This document shows positions 1 through 8,206 of a stretch of DNA of 64,000 nt, piece by piece. Each line of letters opens with the position of its first letter. The stretch's first letter is position 1. Below the pieces are notes generated by a model. It saw nothing but the letters and a program-made list of their open reading frames with translations. It ran no database searches and was not told the origin of the DNA. A program made the position numbers and the translations under genes. Source of the DNA: Paenibacillus bouchesdurhonensis (GTDB lineage Bacteria > Bacillota > Bacilli > Paenibacillales > Paenibacillaceae); NCBI RefSeq assembly GCF_900155685.1, contig NZ_LT732548.1:4259492-4323491 (forward strand), written 5' to 3'.

Positions 1-264
1 CACCCATGATTCAGATACCGAATTTCTGCCGGCAAGATGAAGGACATATTGGGGAGCAACGCATTGGACGATTTCCTGCACCTGATCTGGTTTATTCATA
101 TCGCAGACATAATAATCTACCCCGCTTATTGGAGACATCACTTCTAGGGAAGCACGTGTTCGTACAATGGCAGCTACCCGATACCCTTTCTCGGCTAATT
201 TTCGGCAGGCATGCCGCCCTGTAAATCCTCCGGCTCCCGTAACGAGAACGACCGGGCTATCCAT
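1..264 (-). CDS. NAD-dependent epimerase/dehydratase, extended SDR (partial, 3' end outside window)
   Basis: Reading the minus strand from the ATG at 264 gives 88 open codons that run off the window edge, so only the N-terminus is visible. It has a Rossmann start with the glycine motif at residues 10-16 (TGAGGFTG) and a HLAGRNSVSESW stretch near residues 76-87, which resembles the GDP-mannose 4,6-dehydratase / GDP-6-deoxy-mannose reductase branch of extended SDRs. Its ATG overlaps the stop of the upstream reductase gene (ATGGATAG), implying translational coupling and the same operon. The likely role, making a deoxy-nucleotide-sugar for the glycan cluster, is inferred; the catalytic YxxxK is outside the window. 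Confidence 0.8.
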   Translation of the reverse strand, partial: MDSPVVLVTGAGGFTGRHACRKLAEKGYRVAAIVRTRASLEVMSPISGVDYYVCDMNKPDQVQEIVQCVAPQYVLHLAGRNSVSESWV

Positions 265-1087
265 CGCCCTTCATCCACTCTGCCATTTCTACGATCATAT
301 CCCGAAATGTGGGCAGCCTAAATTGTACGTCCTTCCGGGTAGATACCAGGGTGCGATCCATGGAAGGTTCGTCCGTCGGTATGATCGTGACATCTTGCTT
401 AGTCCATATTTCCTGAAATAGCTTCAGCATATCGTGCTTCGTGACGATCTCCGGATGGGCTAAATGCACGAGTCCCGAAAGGGAGGAATCGAGTACGGAA
501 TCAATCGTTTTCGCCAATTGAATAGTCGTTACTCCGTTCCAGGGGACGCGTCGGTAGCCGTTCACCTCGCCTTTTTGACCCAGAAACCACTGCAGTAAAC
601 CAATTCCTTTCCCCCTTATTTCGGGCCCGATGATCGATGTGCGGATCGTAAGATGCCCTTCATCGCGCACCTCGCCAAGCGACTTTGTTATTGCATAGGT
701 AGATGTTCCGTCCGCCGCATCGTTTTCTTCGTACCCTCCCTTGCTGCCGAGGAAGACACAATCCGTACTAATATGAATCAGGCGGGCGGACAGAGCGTCG
801 GCCGCACTGCGCAAACGATGGGGAAGAAATCCGTTAATATGGTAAGCCGCAATTTTGTTCTGATCAGCGAAATGATTCAGTACCCCCACCGCGTTGACAA
901 TGACATCCGGTCTCACCAGTTGGAGGGCTCGATCAACCGCAGAAATATCATTAACGTCAAGTATTAGCGACCCGGGGTCGCTCACGTCCCGGGTCGTATA
1001 GAATACTTGATGCTTCCCTTGCCGCTGGAAATAGCGAACCAATACATGACCTGCCATGCCATTGCCGCCCATGATTAGAATTTTCAT
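257..1087 (-). CDS. RmlD-like SDR nucleotide-sugar reductase
   Basis: A 276-residue cytoplasmic short-chain dehydrogenase of the RmlD (dTDP-4-dehydrorhamnose reductase) type. The NAD(P)-binding GGNGMAG lies at residues 7-13, the STDCVF active-site strand at 107-112, and catalytic Tyr131/Lys135 in YAITK. The start overlaps the upstream dehydratase stop by 4 bases. It lacks the C-terminal cupin domain of CapF (about 370 residues), so it does not match the UDP-L-FucNAc reductase of Staphylococcus capsules. An RmlD-like reductase beside CapE-like and CapG-like genes instead resembles the WbvB/WbvR/WbvD arrangement for UDP-N-acetyl-L-quinovosamine. The exact product sugar is inference; the SDR assignment is firm. 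Confidence 0.88.
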   Translation of the reverse strand: MKILIMGGNGMAGHVLVRYFQRQGKHQVFYTTRDVSDPGSLILDVNDISAVDRALQLVRPDVIVNAVGVLNHFADQNKIAAYHINGFLPHRLRSAADALSARLIHISTDCVFLGSKGGYEENDAADGTSTYAITKSLGEVRDEGHLTIRTSIIGPEIRGKGIGLLQWFLGQKGEVNGYRRVPWNGVTTIQLAKTIDSVLDSSLSGLVHLAHPEIVTKHDMLKLFQEIWTKQDVTIIPTDEPSMDRTLVSTRKDVQFRLPTFRDMIVEMAEWMKGDG

Positions 1088-2070
1088 GATATAAATCCCC
1101 CGCGAACCAACAGGTTCCGGATCTCGTCTTTATTCATCAAATTATGCTCCGAGCTGAAGCTGTCGAAGGGCACAAGAGGATAATGTCTATACCGCCCTTT
1201 TAATTCTGGGAAATCCAGGGTAGGCAGAATAACCAGATACTCACGGTCATAGACTATGGTAGTCATGCTTTCGTATTCACTCATGAGGATTTCATGAATT
1301 TTCTCTCCAGGGCGAATCCCTGACTCGATTATCTCCACGTTTTCTTGACCTGATGCTTCAATCAATACTTCTGCCAAATCAACGATGCGGCAGGTCGGCA
1401 TGAACATGACAAAGATTTCTCCGCCGATGCTCTCAATGGATGCCTTGAAGAGCAGACTGATAGCATCGGGCAAAGTAAAGAAGAAGCGCGTCATTTGCAT
1501 GTCTGTAATGCGGACATGGTTTTTATTCATAATTTGACTTTTGAATAAGTGAATGACACTGCCATTTGTGCCAAGCACGTTACCTCCTCGGACGCATACA
1601 AATTTCGTATCGTTCTGCAACAGGTTTGCATAGACGATTAACTTCTCCCCGATCGCCTTGGTCATCCCATAGAAATTTGACGGATTCGCAGCCTTATCCG
1701 TGGAAATATAAATCACTTTTTTCACCTTATTCTCTATTGCTGCTTCGATCACATTCTGAGTTCCGATCACATTAGTCTTCAACGCTTCGTAGGGTTGATC
1801 CTCGCAAACGGGAACATGCTTCAATGCAGCCAGATGATAAACGATATCAACTGACTTGCATGCGTCCATCAAAGCTTCTTTATCGCGAATATCCCCGATG
1901 CGAAAGGTGAGCCTATCATCCTCAAATGCACGGTTCATAGACACCTGCGTAGATTCATTTCGCGAAAATACGATAACTTCCTTCGGCTGCTGCACAAGAA
2001 GCTGCTTGACCAGCTCATACCCCCATGAACCGGTTCCACCGGTGACAAGTATAACTTGATTAGTGAACAT
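1084..2070 (-). CDS. UDP-GlcNAc 4,6-dehydratase (FlaA1/CapE/WbjB family)
   Basis: A 328-residue extended SDR of the polysaccharide-biosynthesis (CapD/FlaA1) family. The cofactor motif GGTGSWG is at residues 11-17, STDKAANP at 123-130 and Y134xxxK138. Near the C-terminus it has the SGIRPGEKIHE signature of inverting or retaining UDP-GlcNAc dehydratases. I chose the ATG at 2070, preceded by GGGGGGAAGGCGA, over a longer 338-codon frame. It overlaps the upstream epimerase gene by 11 bases. PseB, the pseudaminic-acid enzyme, is a close relative, but no PseC-type aminotransferase is present, while a CapG/WbjD-like epimerase and a reductase flank it. The UDP-L-FucNAc/L-QuiNAc-type pathway is therefore the better reading. 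Confidence 0.88.
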   Translation of the reverse strand: MFTNQVILVTGGTGSWGYELVKQLLVQQPKEVIVFSRNESTQVSMNRAFEDDRLTFRIGDIRDKEALMDACKSVDIVYHLAALKHVPVCEDQPYEALKTNVIGTQNVIEAAIENKVKKVIYISTDKAANPSNFYGMTKAIGEKLIVYANLLQNDTKFVCVRGGNVLGTNGSVIHLFKSQIMNKNHVRITDMQMTRFFFTLPDAISLLFKASIESIGGEIFVMFMPTCRIVDLAEVLIEASGQENVEIIESGIRPGEKIHEILMSEYESMTTIVYDREYLVILPTLDFPELKGRYRHYPLVPFDSFSSEHNLMNKDEIRNLLVRGGFIS

Positions 2071-3154
2071 TCGCCTTCCCCCCAAGCACGAATTTAACAA
2101 CCTTATGCGAAACTCGTTCCTCTAAATAACCTTCGGGACAAATCCAGTTTCGCTCCAGTTCAATCATTAACTGCACTGCAGCTGCAATTCTCCCCGAATT
2201 GAGCCCAGACACGACATTACTGCCGCAATCCACAGTTTCAGGCCGCTCGGTCGTACGGCGAACGGTTACCGTAGGCACCTGCATAATACAGCACTCTTCC
2301 TGTACAGTACCGCTGTCTGTCAGGGCGCAGCGGGCATGCTGCTCCAATTTGACGAAATCAAAAAATCCGAAGGGTTCATGAAATTCGACCAGGGGGTTCA
2401 TTTGAATTTTCAAATCCTTGGCGATACGGGATTCCGTCCGAGGATGAATACTGCAAATCAAGCGCTCGCCATAAGTTTCTGCGACCTTGTTCAAGCCCTC
2501 CATAATTTCCTGCAAGTGGTCTGGACGATCCACATTCTCGGCTCGATGTGTCGTAACGAGGAAATATTCGCCCGGTTTGAGCTTCAGGCGTTCTAGTATA
2601 TCACTGCTGGAAATTGATGGCTCGTAATGCTGCATAACCTCGTAGATTGGATTGCCGGTCACGATGATGCGACTACTGGGCACGCCTTCTGCGATTAGAT
2701 GCTGCTTGCTTTGCGGGGTATATGGCATATTTATAGTAGATATGGCATCAATCAGTTTGCGATTCTTCTCTTCGGGCACCTCCAAATCAAAGCAACGGTT
2801 CCCGGCTTCCATATGGACGACGGGAATTCCCATCCGCTCCGCCAATATGGCACATAAAGCACTGTTCGTGTCCCCAAGCAACAGAACCCGATCCGGCTTT
2901 TCTGAATTCAGAATCTTCTCCATCTGAGAGAACATCACGGCTAGTTGATTTCCGAGGGAAGTATTCCGGTTCTGTAGAACATAATCCGGCTGCCTAAGGC
3001 CCAGTTCCTGAAAGAAAATATCGCTGAGGCTGGAATTGAAATTCTGACCTGTATGCACCAGCACATGCTTGTCGGCGTAACGATCCAGCAGGGGAATAAT
3101 CAAGCTGAGTCGAATGATTTCCGGACGTGTGCCGAGTATCGTCATAATTCTCAC
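2060..3154 (-). CDS. UDP-HexNAc 2-epimerase (WecB/CapG/WbjD family)
   Basis: A 364-residue cytoplasmic epimerase with the family motifs GTRPE (residues 8-12), HTGQN (34-38) and MEAGNR (115-120), followed by CFDLEVPEEKNRKLID, a form typical of the CapG/WbjD branch that epimerises C2 of a UDP-6-deoxy-L-HexNAc. The start is GTG at 3154, with GGGAG eight bases upstream; the next ATG, three codons in, has no comparable site. It sits 4 bases after the preceding glycosyltransferase gene and overlaps the dehydratase gene, so the genes form one transcription unit. Classical MnaA (UDP-ManNAc for teichoic acid) is the alternative; the gene context favours the L-sugar pathway. Confidence 0.88.
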   Translation of the reverse strand: MRIMTILGTRPEIIRLSLIIPLLDRYADKHVLVHTGQNFNSSLSDIFFQELGLRQPDYVLQNRNTSLGNQLAVMFSQMEKILNSEKPDRVLLLGDTNSALCAILAERMGIPVVHMEAGNRCFDLEVPEEKNRKLIDAISTINMPYTPQSKQHLIAEGVPSSRIIVTGNPIYEVMQHYEPSISSSDILERLKLKPGEYFLVTTHRAENVDRPDHLQEIMEGLNKVAETYGERLICSIHPRTESRIAKDLKIQMNPLVEFHEPFGFFDFVKLEQHARCALTDSGTVQEECCIMQVPTVTVRRTTERPETVDCGSNVVSGLNSGRIAAAVQLMIELERNWICPEGYLEERVSHKVVKFVLGGKANVH

Positions 3155-3158
3155 TATC

Positions 3159-4604
3159 TCATCTCCCTGTTGAAGTTCTTCTCGTCTTGTTTCTTCTTCT
3201 GTTTCTTCCCATGCGGTTACGGCTAACCCGCCTCGTCCGGCGCAGGTATCGGCTTCCCCGTTTTGTCCGGCTTTTGTTTCCAGCCTTCCGCCGTCGCCGC
3301 AATGTCCGAGTTGGCCTGCGGGCCGGAGATGATCGTCTTGCCCTCTGGGCGCGGCGTTTTTTTAGCTTTGGCGTAGTTGCTGCAGGATGAAGCGCTGGCG
3401 TTACATAATCTGGAACGTTACCTATCGGCAAACTGTTGATTTTATTGATTACAGTTTGAAGATTGGCTTCGTATGCCTCTGGCCCAAAGCATGCCCCGAT
3501 TTGATTTCGGTTATTGTCGCTAATGGATTCCACCAACTCTGGATGCTCGAGAATGGCAGAGGTTTTTGCGCTTAGTTCATGGTAATTCCCAGTTCTGGCA
3601 AGATACGGATGATTGCCCGTTAATCTTAATATTTCCTCCAACCCTCCTGATGCATAAGCTACGACGGGTTTGCCGAGGATCATCGCTTCCATCGCCGTAA
3701 GTCCGAAGCCCTCATCCTTCAGGCTGGGAACAATAACAACATCCATTGCGCTATAAGCCGATTCGACGTTAAGCACGTAATCAATGAATATGAATCTTCC
3801 CGCGTAAACGGATTCGCTAACCCTTCGTCTAATATTGCTGTAGAAGGAATCATGGTTTTTTCCACCAATGACTACAAATCGGCTCTCTTCATGCCTTTCC
3901 GCTAGTTCCAGAGCTAATTCAATAAAGTGGTCGGCTCCCTTTTCAGCGGTCAAATAAGATGATATATAACCTATCAGCTTCGCCGTGGAACCCACCTTCC
4001 ATTCGAGCCTTTGCTGCTCTCGCAGCTTCGGCCACAGGTGAGGATTGAAATCCTTCCCGGACCAGGAGGGATACAGAATACTTAGTTTTTCGGAAGAGCA
4101 CCCGCGTAAAGGAGCGGCGGCAGATTCCGAGATGCAAATGATACAGTCGCTATATTGGTCAATGATTCGGACTGAATCGGCGGCATACTCGTTATTGGCA
4201 ATGACCTCAGTAATGTGCCAAATCACAGGGATTGCGAGGGATTTCGCCGCCACAGCTGGGATAACATGGACACTGGTATTAACTAATACGTAATCCGGTC
4301 TTTCGTGGGATAGGAGCCGGGACGTCTCTACAAACGAAGCCCCCCTTGAGACATCCTCGGCTTCTTGAGCAAGTCCCTCATGGGGCAGGCACATCCCGTA
4401 CAGCAGCGGGATATTGTGCACGATCGTTCTTATGCCGCTTTGAGCTGCCAAGCGGGTTAACGCGCCTTCTCTAGGAACGACAATGACACATTGAAAATAT
4501 GGCGCTAATTTCGTAGCCAGAAAAAGCAGCAGCTTCTCTGCCCCCGTAATATTTTTTTTATTGCAAACATGCGAGAATAACAACAGCTTCTTCGTCCTAG
4601 ACAT
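3159..4604 (-). CDS. GT4-type glycosyltransferase with a 70-residue Arg-rich C-terminal tail
   Basis: The first ~400 residues are a GT-B fold glycosyltransferase of family 4: an N-terminal acceptor domain, then VIGGKN and the donor-site segment DEGFGLTAMEAMILGKPVVAYASG with its E-x7-E pair. The last ~70 residues (about 412-481) are a low-complexity basic tail in which I count 28 Arg and 7 Lys interspersed with Ser/Thr, with no predicted fold. The start has GGAGAG six bases upstream. It heads the unit leading into the nucleotide-sugar genes. The tail is not part of normal GT4 enzymes and matches the basic tails of neighbouring proteins (7156-7527, 9976-11076, 13731-14546), suggesting a shared localisation or assembly function (inference). 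Confidence 0.85.
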   Translation of the reverse strand: MSRTKKLLLFSHVCNKKNITGAEKLLLFLATKLAPYFQCVIVVPREGALTRLAAQSGIRTIVHNIPLLYGMCLPHEGLAQEAEDVSRGASFVETSRLLSHERPDYVLVNTSVHVIPAVAAKSLAIPVIWHITEVIANNEYAADSVRIIDQYSDCIICISESAAAPLRGCSSEKLSILYPSWSGKDFNPHLWPKLREQQRLEWKVGSTAKLIGYISSYLTAEKGADHFIELALELAERHEESRFVVIGGKNHDSFYSNIRRRVSESVYAGRFIFIDYVLNVESAYSAMDVVIVPSLKDEGFGLTAMEAMILGKPVVAYASGGLEEILRLTGNHPYLARTGNYHELSAKTSAILEHPELVESISDNNRNQIGACFGPEAYEANLQTVINKINSLPIGNVPDYVTPALHPAATTPKLKKRRAQRARRSSPARRPTRTLRRRRKAGNKSRTKRGSRYLRRTRRVSRNRMGRNRRRNKTRRTSTGR

Positions 4605-4669
4605 AGCTTTCTCTCCTCATATGATGCAAAGGAGATCCTCACCTCCTCGTCCTGTAAATGCATAGCAGA

Positions 4670-5803
4670 CTAGCCAAAAATCCGGCTGAACATTTCATGG
4701 AGACGATGGGAATAGGTATGCTCGCGATAGGTTCTTTCCAATGCGCGAAGAGCGATTTCACGACGTTCCGTCTCATGATCCAGATAATAATTCACTTTTT
4801 CGTACAACTCACTTGGACTGCTGAAGGTTTCTATCTCCTGTCCCGGGATATAGAAATTGCTCAAATCCTCCCGAACGTCGGCAAGCTGCAGAGTTGCACA
4901 GGCAGATATTTCGAAAGTACGGGGATTGGGCGAAGCTGCCGTAAGACCGATCGTATTATTATTCACGGTCTCGTCATGCGGTGAACGATGCAAATTCAGG
5001 ACGATCTTCGAGCCGCTATACACTTCCGCCGTCTCACCGGGACCCATCCACTTTCCAATCTCTATTCGGTCGGGATAAGCAGCATATTCGGGAAGCCGAT
5101 CCCACCAAATTCCATTGATTGTTAACCCTTTATCCATCAGCCCTCTGAGAATCGGCTGCAGGAATTGGATTCGATTCCAGTAAGCGGAGCCAATAAAGCT
5201 GATTTCCCGTCGAATGGCAGAACGGGTTAACGTTGGACGGTAATGTTCAATATGAGCTGCAAATGGCAGATAAAATACATTTGCGCAGCCTGCAGAGCGA
5301 TAGAAATCCAAGCAATTGCGCTCCAGGGTAAACACATAATCATAATGCGGTGCAATTCTAGCGGTCAAGTCGGTGTAGTAGGGATCATCCGTCAACCAAA
5401 TCGCTGTTCGTATTCCTTTGGATCTTATGGCATCGATTTGCTCGACAGGCAATTCCATTCCATCCAGCACAAGCACCAAATCGGGGAAAGTAGTTGACGC
5501 CAGCTCTACTACCGCTTGACTCGGATTGGTTACACTCACCCCCGTTACCAGCGTATGAAGCGTAGCAATGATCGCTTCATCGATCGGAGAATAAGGATAA
5601 CCTTTACCCGAGGACACATAGAGCACATTCAAGGGTCTCTTTGGAAAAATTGTATGCGAGGACTCCACGATCGCTTTTGCCTTCCCACGCAAATACCCCT
5701 CATCAAAGCCATCCTTTAAGCCTGCTTCCCTTCCTTTCCAGCTTGAACCATGTACTTCTCCCTCTCTTGGAGGCGCTAGCTGTGATTCCGAATGAACGAA
5801 CAT
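4670..5803 (-). CDS. CgeB-like glycosyltransferase (spore surface), tetrad-repeat tagged
   Basis: A 377-residue protein resembling the CgeB family (DUF3880-type N-terminal Rossmann domain plus a C-terminal GT1-like domain), known from the spore crust locus of Bacillus subtilis. Visible hallmarks are LVLVLDGMEL, the WLTDDPYYTD segment, NVFYLPFAAHIEHYRPT, and a C-terminal NPRTFEISACATLQLADVR donor-site region. Residues 32-43 form the glycine-aromatic repeat GFDE-GYLR-GKAK, which lies outside the catalytic fold and recurs in neighbouring proteins. The start has AAGGAG seven bases upstream. It is a tandem paralogue of 5841-6944. Sugar and acceptor are unknown. Confidence 0.82.
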   Translation of the reverse strand: MFVHSESQLAPPREGEVHGSSWKGREAGLKDGFDEGYLRGKAKAIVESSHTIFPKRPLNVLYVSSGKGYPYSPIDEAIIATLHTLVTGVSVTNPSQAVVELASTTFPDLVLVLDGMELPVEQIDAIRSKGIRTAIWLTDDPYYTDLTARIAPHYDYVFTLERNCLDFYRSAGCANVFYLPFAAHIEHYRPTLTRSAIRREISFIGSAYWNRIQFLQPILRGLMDKGLTINGIWWDRLPEYAAYPDRIEIGKWMGPGETAEVYSGSKIVLNLHRSPHDETVNNNTIGLTAASPNPRTFEISACATLQLADVREDLSNFYIPGQEIETFSSPSELYEKVNYYLDHETERREIALRALERTYREHTYSHRLHEMFSRIFG

Positions 5804-5840
5804 ATTGTCACTCCTTCTTGGATAGTTATTTCATAACCAC

Positions 5841-6944
5841 TTATACGGTTTTCAATACGGCTAGTAAGCTCGCAACACGTTCATGAAACGTATGCTTCCA
5901 CCGAGTCGTCCATAAAGAGCGCCAAGCGATATGAAGACGCTCTTGATCGTGAGTCAAGTAGTAATCGATTTTTTCCCGAAGCTCGGCAGCATCGGCAAAT
6001 GTTTCAATGTTATACCCCGGTTGATAATGAAGCGTTAAGTCGCTGCGGATATCCGTAATTTGCAATGTTCCACAACCGCTGATTTCGTAGGTTCGCGGAT
6101 TAATTGAGCTCCCTGGAAGATTCATAACATTCCGGTTATCCGACCCGGCCGCTGTAGGGCGATGAATATTGATGACGATTTTTGCACCGTTATAGTAGGA
6201 CACCGTTTCTTCCGGCTCAATCCAATCGGTTCGAATAAACCGGGTGAGCTGGTCGTAATTGGTCAAACGATCCCAATGCTGACCCGCTATAAATACTTTT
6301 TTATCCTGCAGATACGATGCCAATTGGTCAAATAGCTCAACCCGATTCCAAAAAGCATTGCCGATGAAGCAAATATCGTAGCGATATTCCGGAGAAGAAC
6401 GTATCGGGCGGAACATTTGCGGATTCGCAGCAAGTGGAAGGTAGTGAACATGCTGGCAGCCAATTTTTTGATAAAGCGCCGCACATTCTATTTCATGCGT
6501 AAATACAACATCATAACTTTGGGCGATTCTTACCGTATCTTCTGTAAAATAAGGATCGTCGACAAACCATATTGCTGTATGAATTCCCATTCCGCGAATG
6601 GTTCGGATCTGCTCCTCATGATCAGGAGGAAATACATGCAGCCCGTTCATTACCAGCACCAGATCAGGGCGTACAGAGACAGCCATAGTCAACGCCGATT
6701 CAGGGGGGGCAACAATGCACTCTGCCGTCAAGTCGTGTAAGGCTTCTATAACCCCTCGATCAATCGCTTCGAAGCCTTGAGGAACATAAAGCACGCGATA
6801 TTGGCTTTTGCTTGGCGATTTCGGCTTCTCAATCCGCTCTAGGACGGCCTGGCATCCGCCGAAGCGATATCCCTCCAGGTATCCATCCTTGAAACCTTCG
6901 CTAGCATCTGACTTGTTCTTGTTCAAACTATTCAAGGCATTCAT
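5841..6944 (-). CDS. CgeB-like glycosyltransferase paralogue, tetrad-repeat tagged
   Basis: 367 residues, collinear with the downstream CgeB-like protein (both have VLYV, LVLVMNGLHV, AIWFVDDPYFTEDT, HYLPLAANPQMFRP, then INPRTYEISGCGTLQITDIR). The N-terminus carries the longest uninterrupted tetrad repeat of the cluster, GFKD-GYLE-GYRF-GGCQ at residues 17-32. The Shine-Dalgarno is weak (AGATAGG close to the ATG at 6944), so modest translation or a slightly different start is possible. It follows a strong terminator (7101-7154), so it probably has its own promoter in 6945-7100. It likely acts in the mother cell on the spore surface, by analogy with CgeB; substrate unknown. Confidence 0.82.
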   Translation of the reverse strand: MNALNSLNKNKSDASEGFKDGYLEGYRFGGCQAVLERIEKPKSPSKSQYRVLYVPQGFEAIDRGVIEALHDLTAECIVAPPESALTMAVSVRPDLVLVMNGLHVFPPDHEEQIRTIRGMGIHTAIWFVDDPYFTEDTVRIAQSYDVVFTHEIECAALYQKIGCQHVHYLPLAANPQMFRPIRSSPEYRYDICFIGNAFWNRVELFDQLASYLQDKKVFIAGQHWDRLTNYDQLTRFIRTDWIEPEETVSYYNGAKIVINIHRPTAAGSDNRNVMNLPGSSINPRTYEISGCGTLQITDIRSDLTLHYQPGYNIETFADAAELREKIDYYLTHDQERLHIAWRSLWTTRWKHTFHERVASLLAVLKTV

Positions 6945-7100
6945 CCTATCTATATTTGAATTTCCTAGGTCTGTATAAATATATGCGTGGAGGGCATGTG
7001 CATCATGGACGACTACCCGGGAAGCTTATAAATTGGCTAATGCCTTGGAGTCCAGCTATTAAATACATCATTTTTAATGATGGATGTTCTCTATGAAAAT

Positions 7101-7154
7101 GCAAACAAGCGGGCTTTCTCCCGGACATACCGGGGCAAAAGCCCGCTTGTTTGC
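7101..7154 (-). terminator. Intrinsic terminator of the spore-glycan operon
   Basis: A perfect 17-bp inverted repeat (7101-7117 with 7138-7154) encloses a second small hairpin (CCCGG/CCGGG, 7120-7134). It starts two bases after the stop of the 123-residue protein gene and is followed on the minus strand by ATTTTC. The very long GC-containing stem is enough for factor-independent termination and marks the end of the 14546-to-7156 unit. Confidence 0.8.
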
Positions 7155-7155
7155 A

Positions 7156-7527
7156 TCAAACTCTATTTTTGTACGCTAATTTATGGCCATCTTCAAAACC
7201 TTTGGAGAATCCTGAATTGAACCCCTCCTGGTAAGCTTCATCATAGGCTTGCTGATATAATGCAGGATCGTGTACATAAGGAACCTGCAAAGGAACGGCC
7301 TGTTCATCGGACACAGGTGCCGGGGGCAAGGCAGGACTAGCCTTCTGCTTCGAACTCGGCAAGCGCGGCTTTCTTCGCCGCAATCTCCTTTTTCTAGCCT
7401 GGTATCCTTTCTTTCTGCCGAGAAGTCTGCGTTTACGTCTAAGTAAAGGCTTGCGTTTACCGCCTCTCCCGATTCTTTTGCGCTTGACTAGCGTTCGGCG
7501 TTTCCGCCGAGGTTTGGTCGTTAACAT
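7156..7527 (-). CDS. Stand-alone basic-tail plus tetrad-repeat protein (putative spore-surface adaptor)
   Basis: A 123-residue protein with no recognisable enzymatic domain. Residues 1-60 are extremely basic (I count 20 Arg and 12 Lys); 61-90 form a Pro/Ala/Val linker; residues 102-117 are a clean repeat GFNS-GFSK-GFED-GHKL. It therefore consists only of the two accessory modules that decorate the neighbouring glycosyltransferases. The ATG at 7527 overlaps the upstream stop (ATGTTAA), so it is the last, translationally coupled gene of the operon. I do not recognise a named family. It may be a scaffold, or a CotG-like basic coat protein modified by phosphorylation. Both ideas are inference. 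Confidence 0.72.
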   Translation of the reverse strand: MLTTKPRRKRRTLVKRKRIGRGGKRKPLLRRKRRLLGRKKGYQARKRRLRRRKPRLPSSKQKASPALPPAPVSDEQAVPLQVPYVHDPALYQQAYDEAYQEGFNSGFSKGFEDGHKLAYKNRV

Positions 7528-7832
7528 TCATAATCCTCCCATTCTCCTCGGGCTGCAATGTTTGCGGGGTAGCATATCTTCATAATCCAGGGCTTTGAAG
7601 GAGTTCCATAATGTACTTGATGCAGAGTAATACCGCATACCGTTTCGGCTATGGCCTGTTGATACCTGGTTAATGCCTGAATGTTCTGCGCCAAATGACG
7701 GGCCGTCTCCGCCGAATGATCCGATACATCTGCCAGACTGTCCAGAATCCGCGCCATCGCCGTTTGGCTCTTGGCGATCGAGTCTATTAACCGCAGCTTG
7801 GATGCCTCAGCGGAGCCGATTCCCAACATCAT
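7521..7832 (-). CDS. Small helical protein 1 of a three-gene family
   Basis: A 103-residue protein, mostly amphipathic helix in residues 8-75 with heptad-like spacing (SIAKSQTAMARILDSLADV), then a C-terminal HQVHYGTPSKPW segment. No signal peptide or membrane segment. The start region overlaps the preceding gene's stop (AAATGATG); GGAGG lies ten bases upstream of the first ATG, and the second ATG is equally possible. The pattern I-x-x-[SA]-Q/H-x-x-[MI]-A-x-I-[LI]-[DE]-[AS] also occurs in the two upstream small proteins, so the three look like diverged tandem copies. Function unknown; position suggests a structural role in the glycan machinery or spore coat. Confidence 0.7.
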   Translation of the reverse strand: MMLGIGSAEASKLRLIDSIAKSQTAMARILDSLADVSDHSAETARHLAQNIQALTRYQQAIAETVCGITLHQVHYGTPSKPWIMKICYPANIAARGEWEDYEC

Positions 7833-8182
7833 TTCTCTGAATCCTCCAAGTCAAAGGAGCCGCTGAACAATCCGCCGAACCCATCGTCATCGCCAGAGCC
7901 GGATTCCTCTTTATCAGATACGAGCACGGCTTTCAAATTACTGCTGAATCCGTTCTGCAGCTTGGTTAAACCGTCTATGACCTCAACGAGTTGCTCATGG
8001 ATATCCAACGGTTCGGACAGCATCTTCTCATGGCTGTCAAAGCTTCCGCCATGTACATGATTCAGCACCCAATTGCGGACCTTTTCCGCTTCTACTGCCT
8101 TTGCCTCCAGAATCATTGCGACATTCCATTGCACCTTCGCCGCGGCATCCAACACATTCAAAAAAGACTGCTCTCTACTCAT
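7829..8182 (-). CDS. Small helical protein 2 with acidic/glycine tail
   Basis: A 117-residue protein. The N-terminal half is helical (VLDAAAKVQWNVAMILEAKAVEAEKVRNWV), a second helix spans about residues 56-85, and the C-terminus is a Gly/Asp/Glu-rich tail (SGSGDDDGFGGLFSG). It overlaps the next gene by 4 bases (ATGA). GAGGATGA precedes the ATG. No known domain recognised. The helical core aligns by eye with the flanking small proteins. The acidic tail could complement the strongly basic tails encoded a few hundred bases away; that pairing is speculation. Confidence 0.7.
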   Translation of the reverse strand: MSREQSFLNVLDAAAKVQWNVAMILEAKAVEAEKVRNWVLNHVHGGSFDSHEKMLSEPLDIHEQLVEVIDGLTKLQNGFSSNLKAVLVSDKEESGSGDDDGFGGLFSGSFDLEDSEK

Positions 8183-8206
8183 CGTATCATCCTCACTCGT
8201 AACAAC

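Noticed and set aside
1084..2070. PseB (pseudaminic acid) assignment for the dehydratase
   Set aside because: The motif region is PseB-like, but no aminotransferase (PseC), acetyltransferase or NeuB-like synthase is present, while a WbjD-like epimerase and reductase are.
3187..3390. Plus-strand frame (67 codons, Arg-rich) opposite the basic tail of the GT4 gene
   Set aside because: The minus-strand frame is continuous with a clear glycosyltransferase and ends at a stop 4 bases before the next gene; the plus frame's Arg richness mirrors the repetitive composition.
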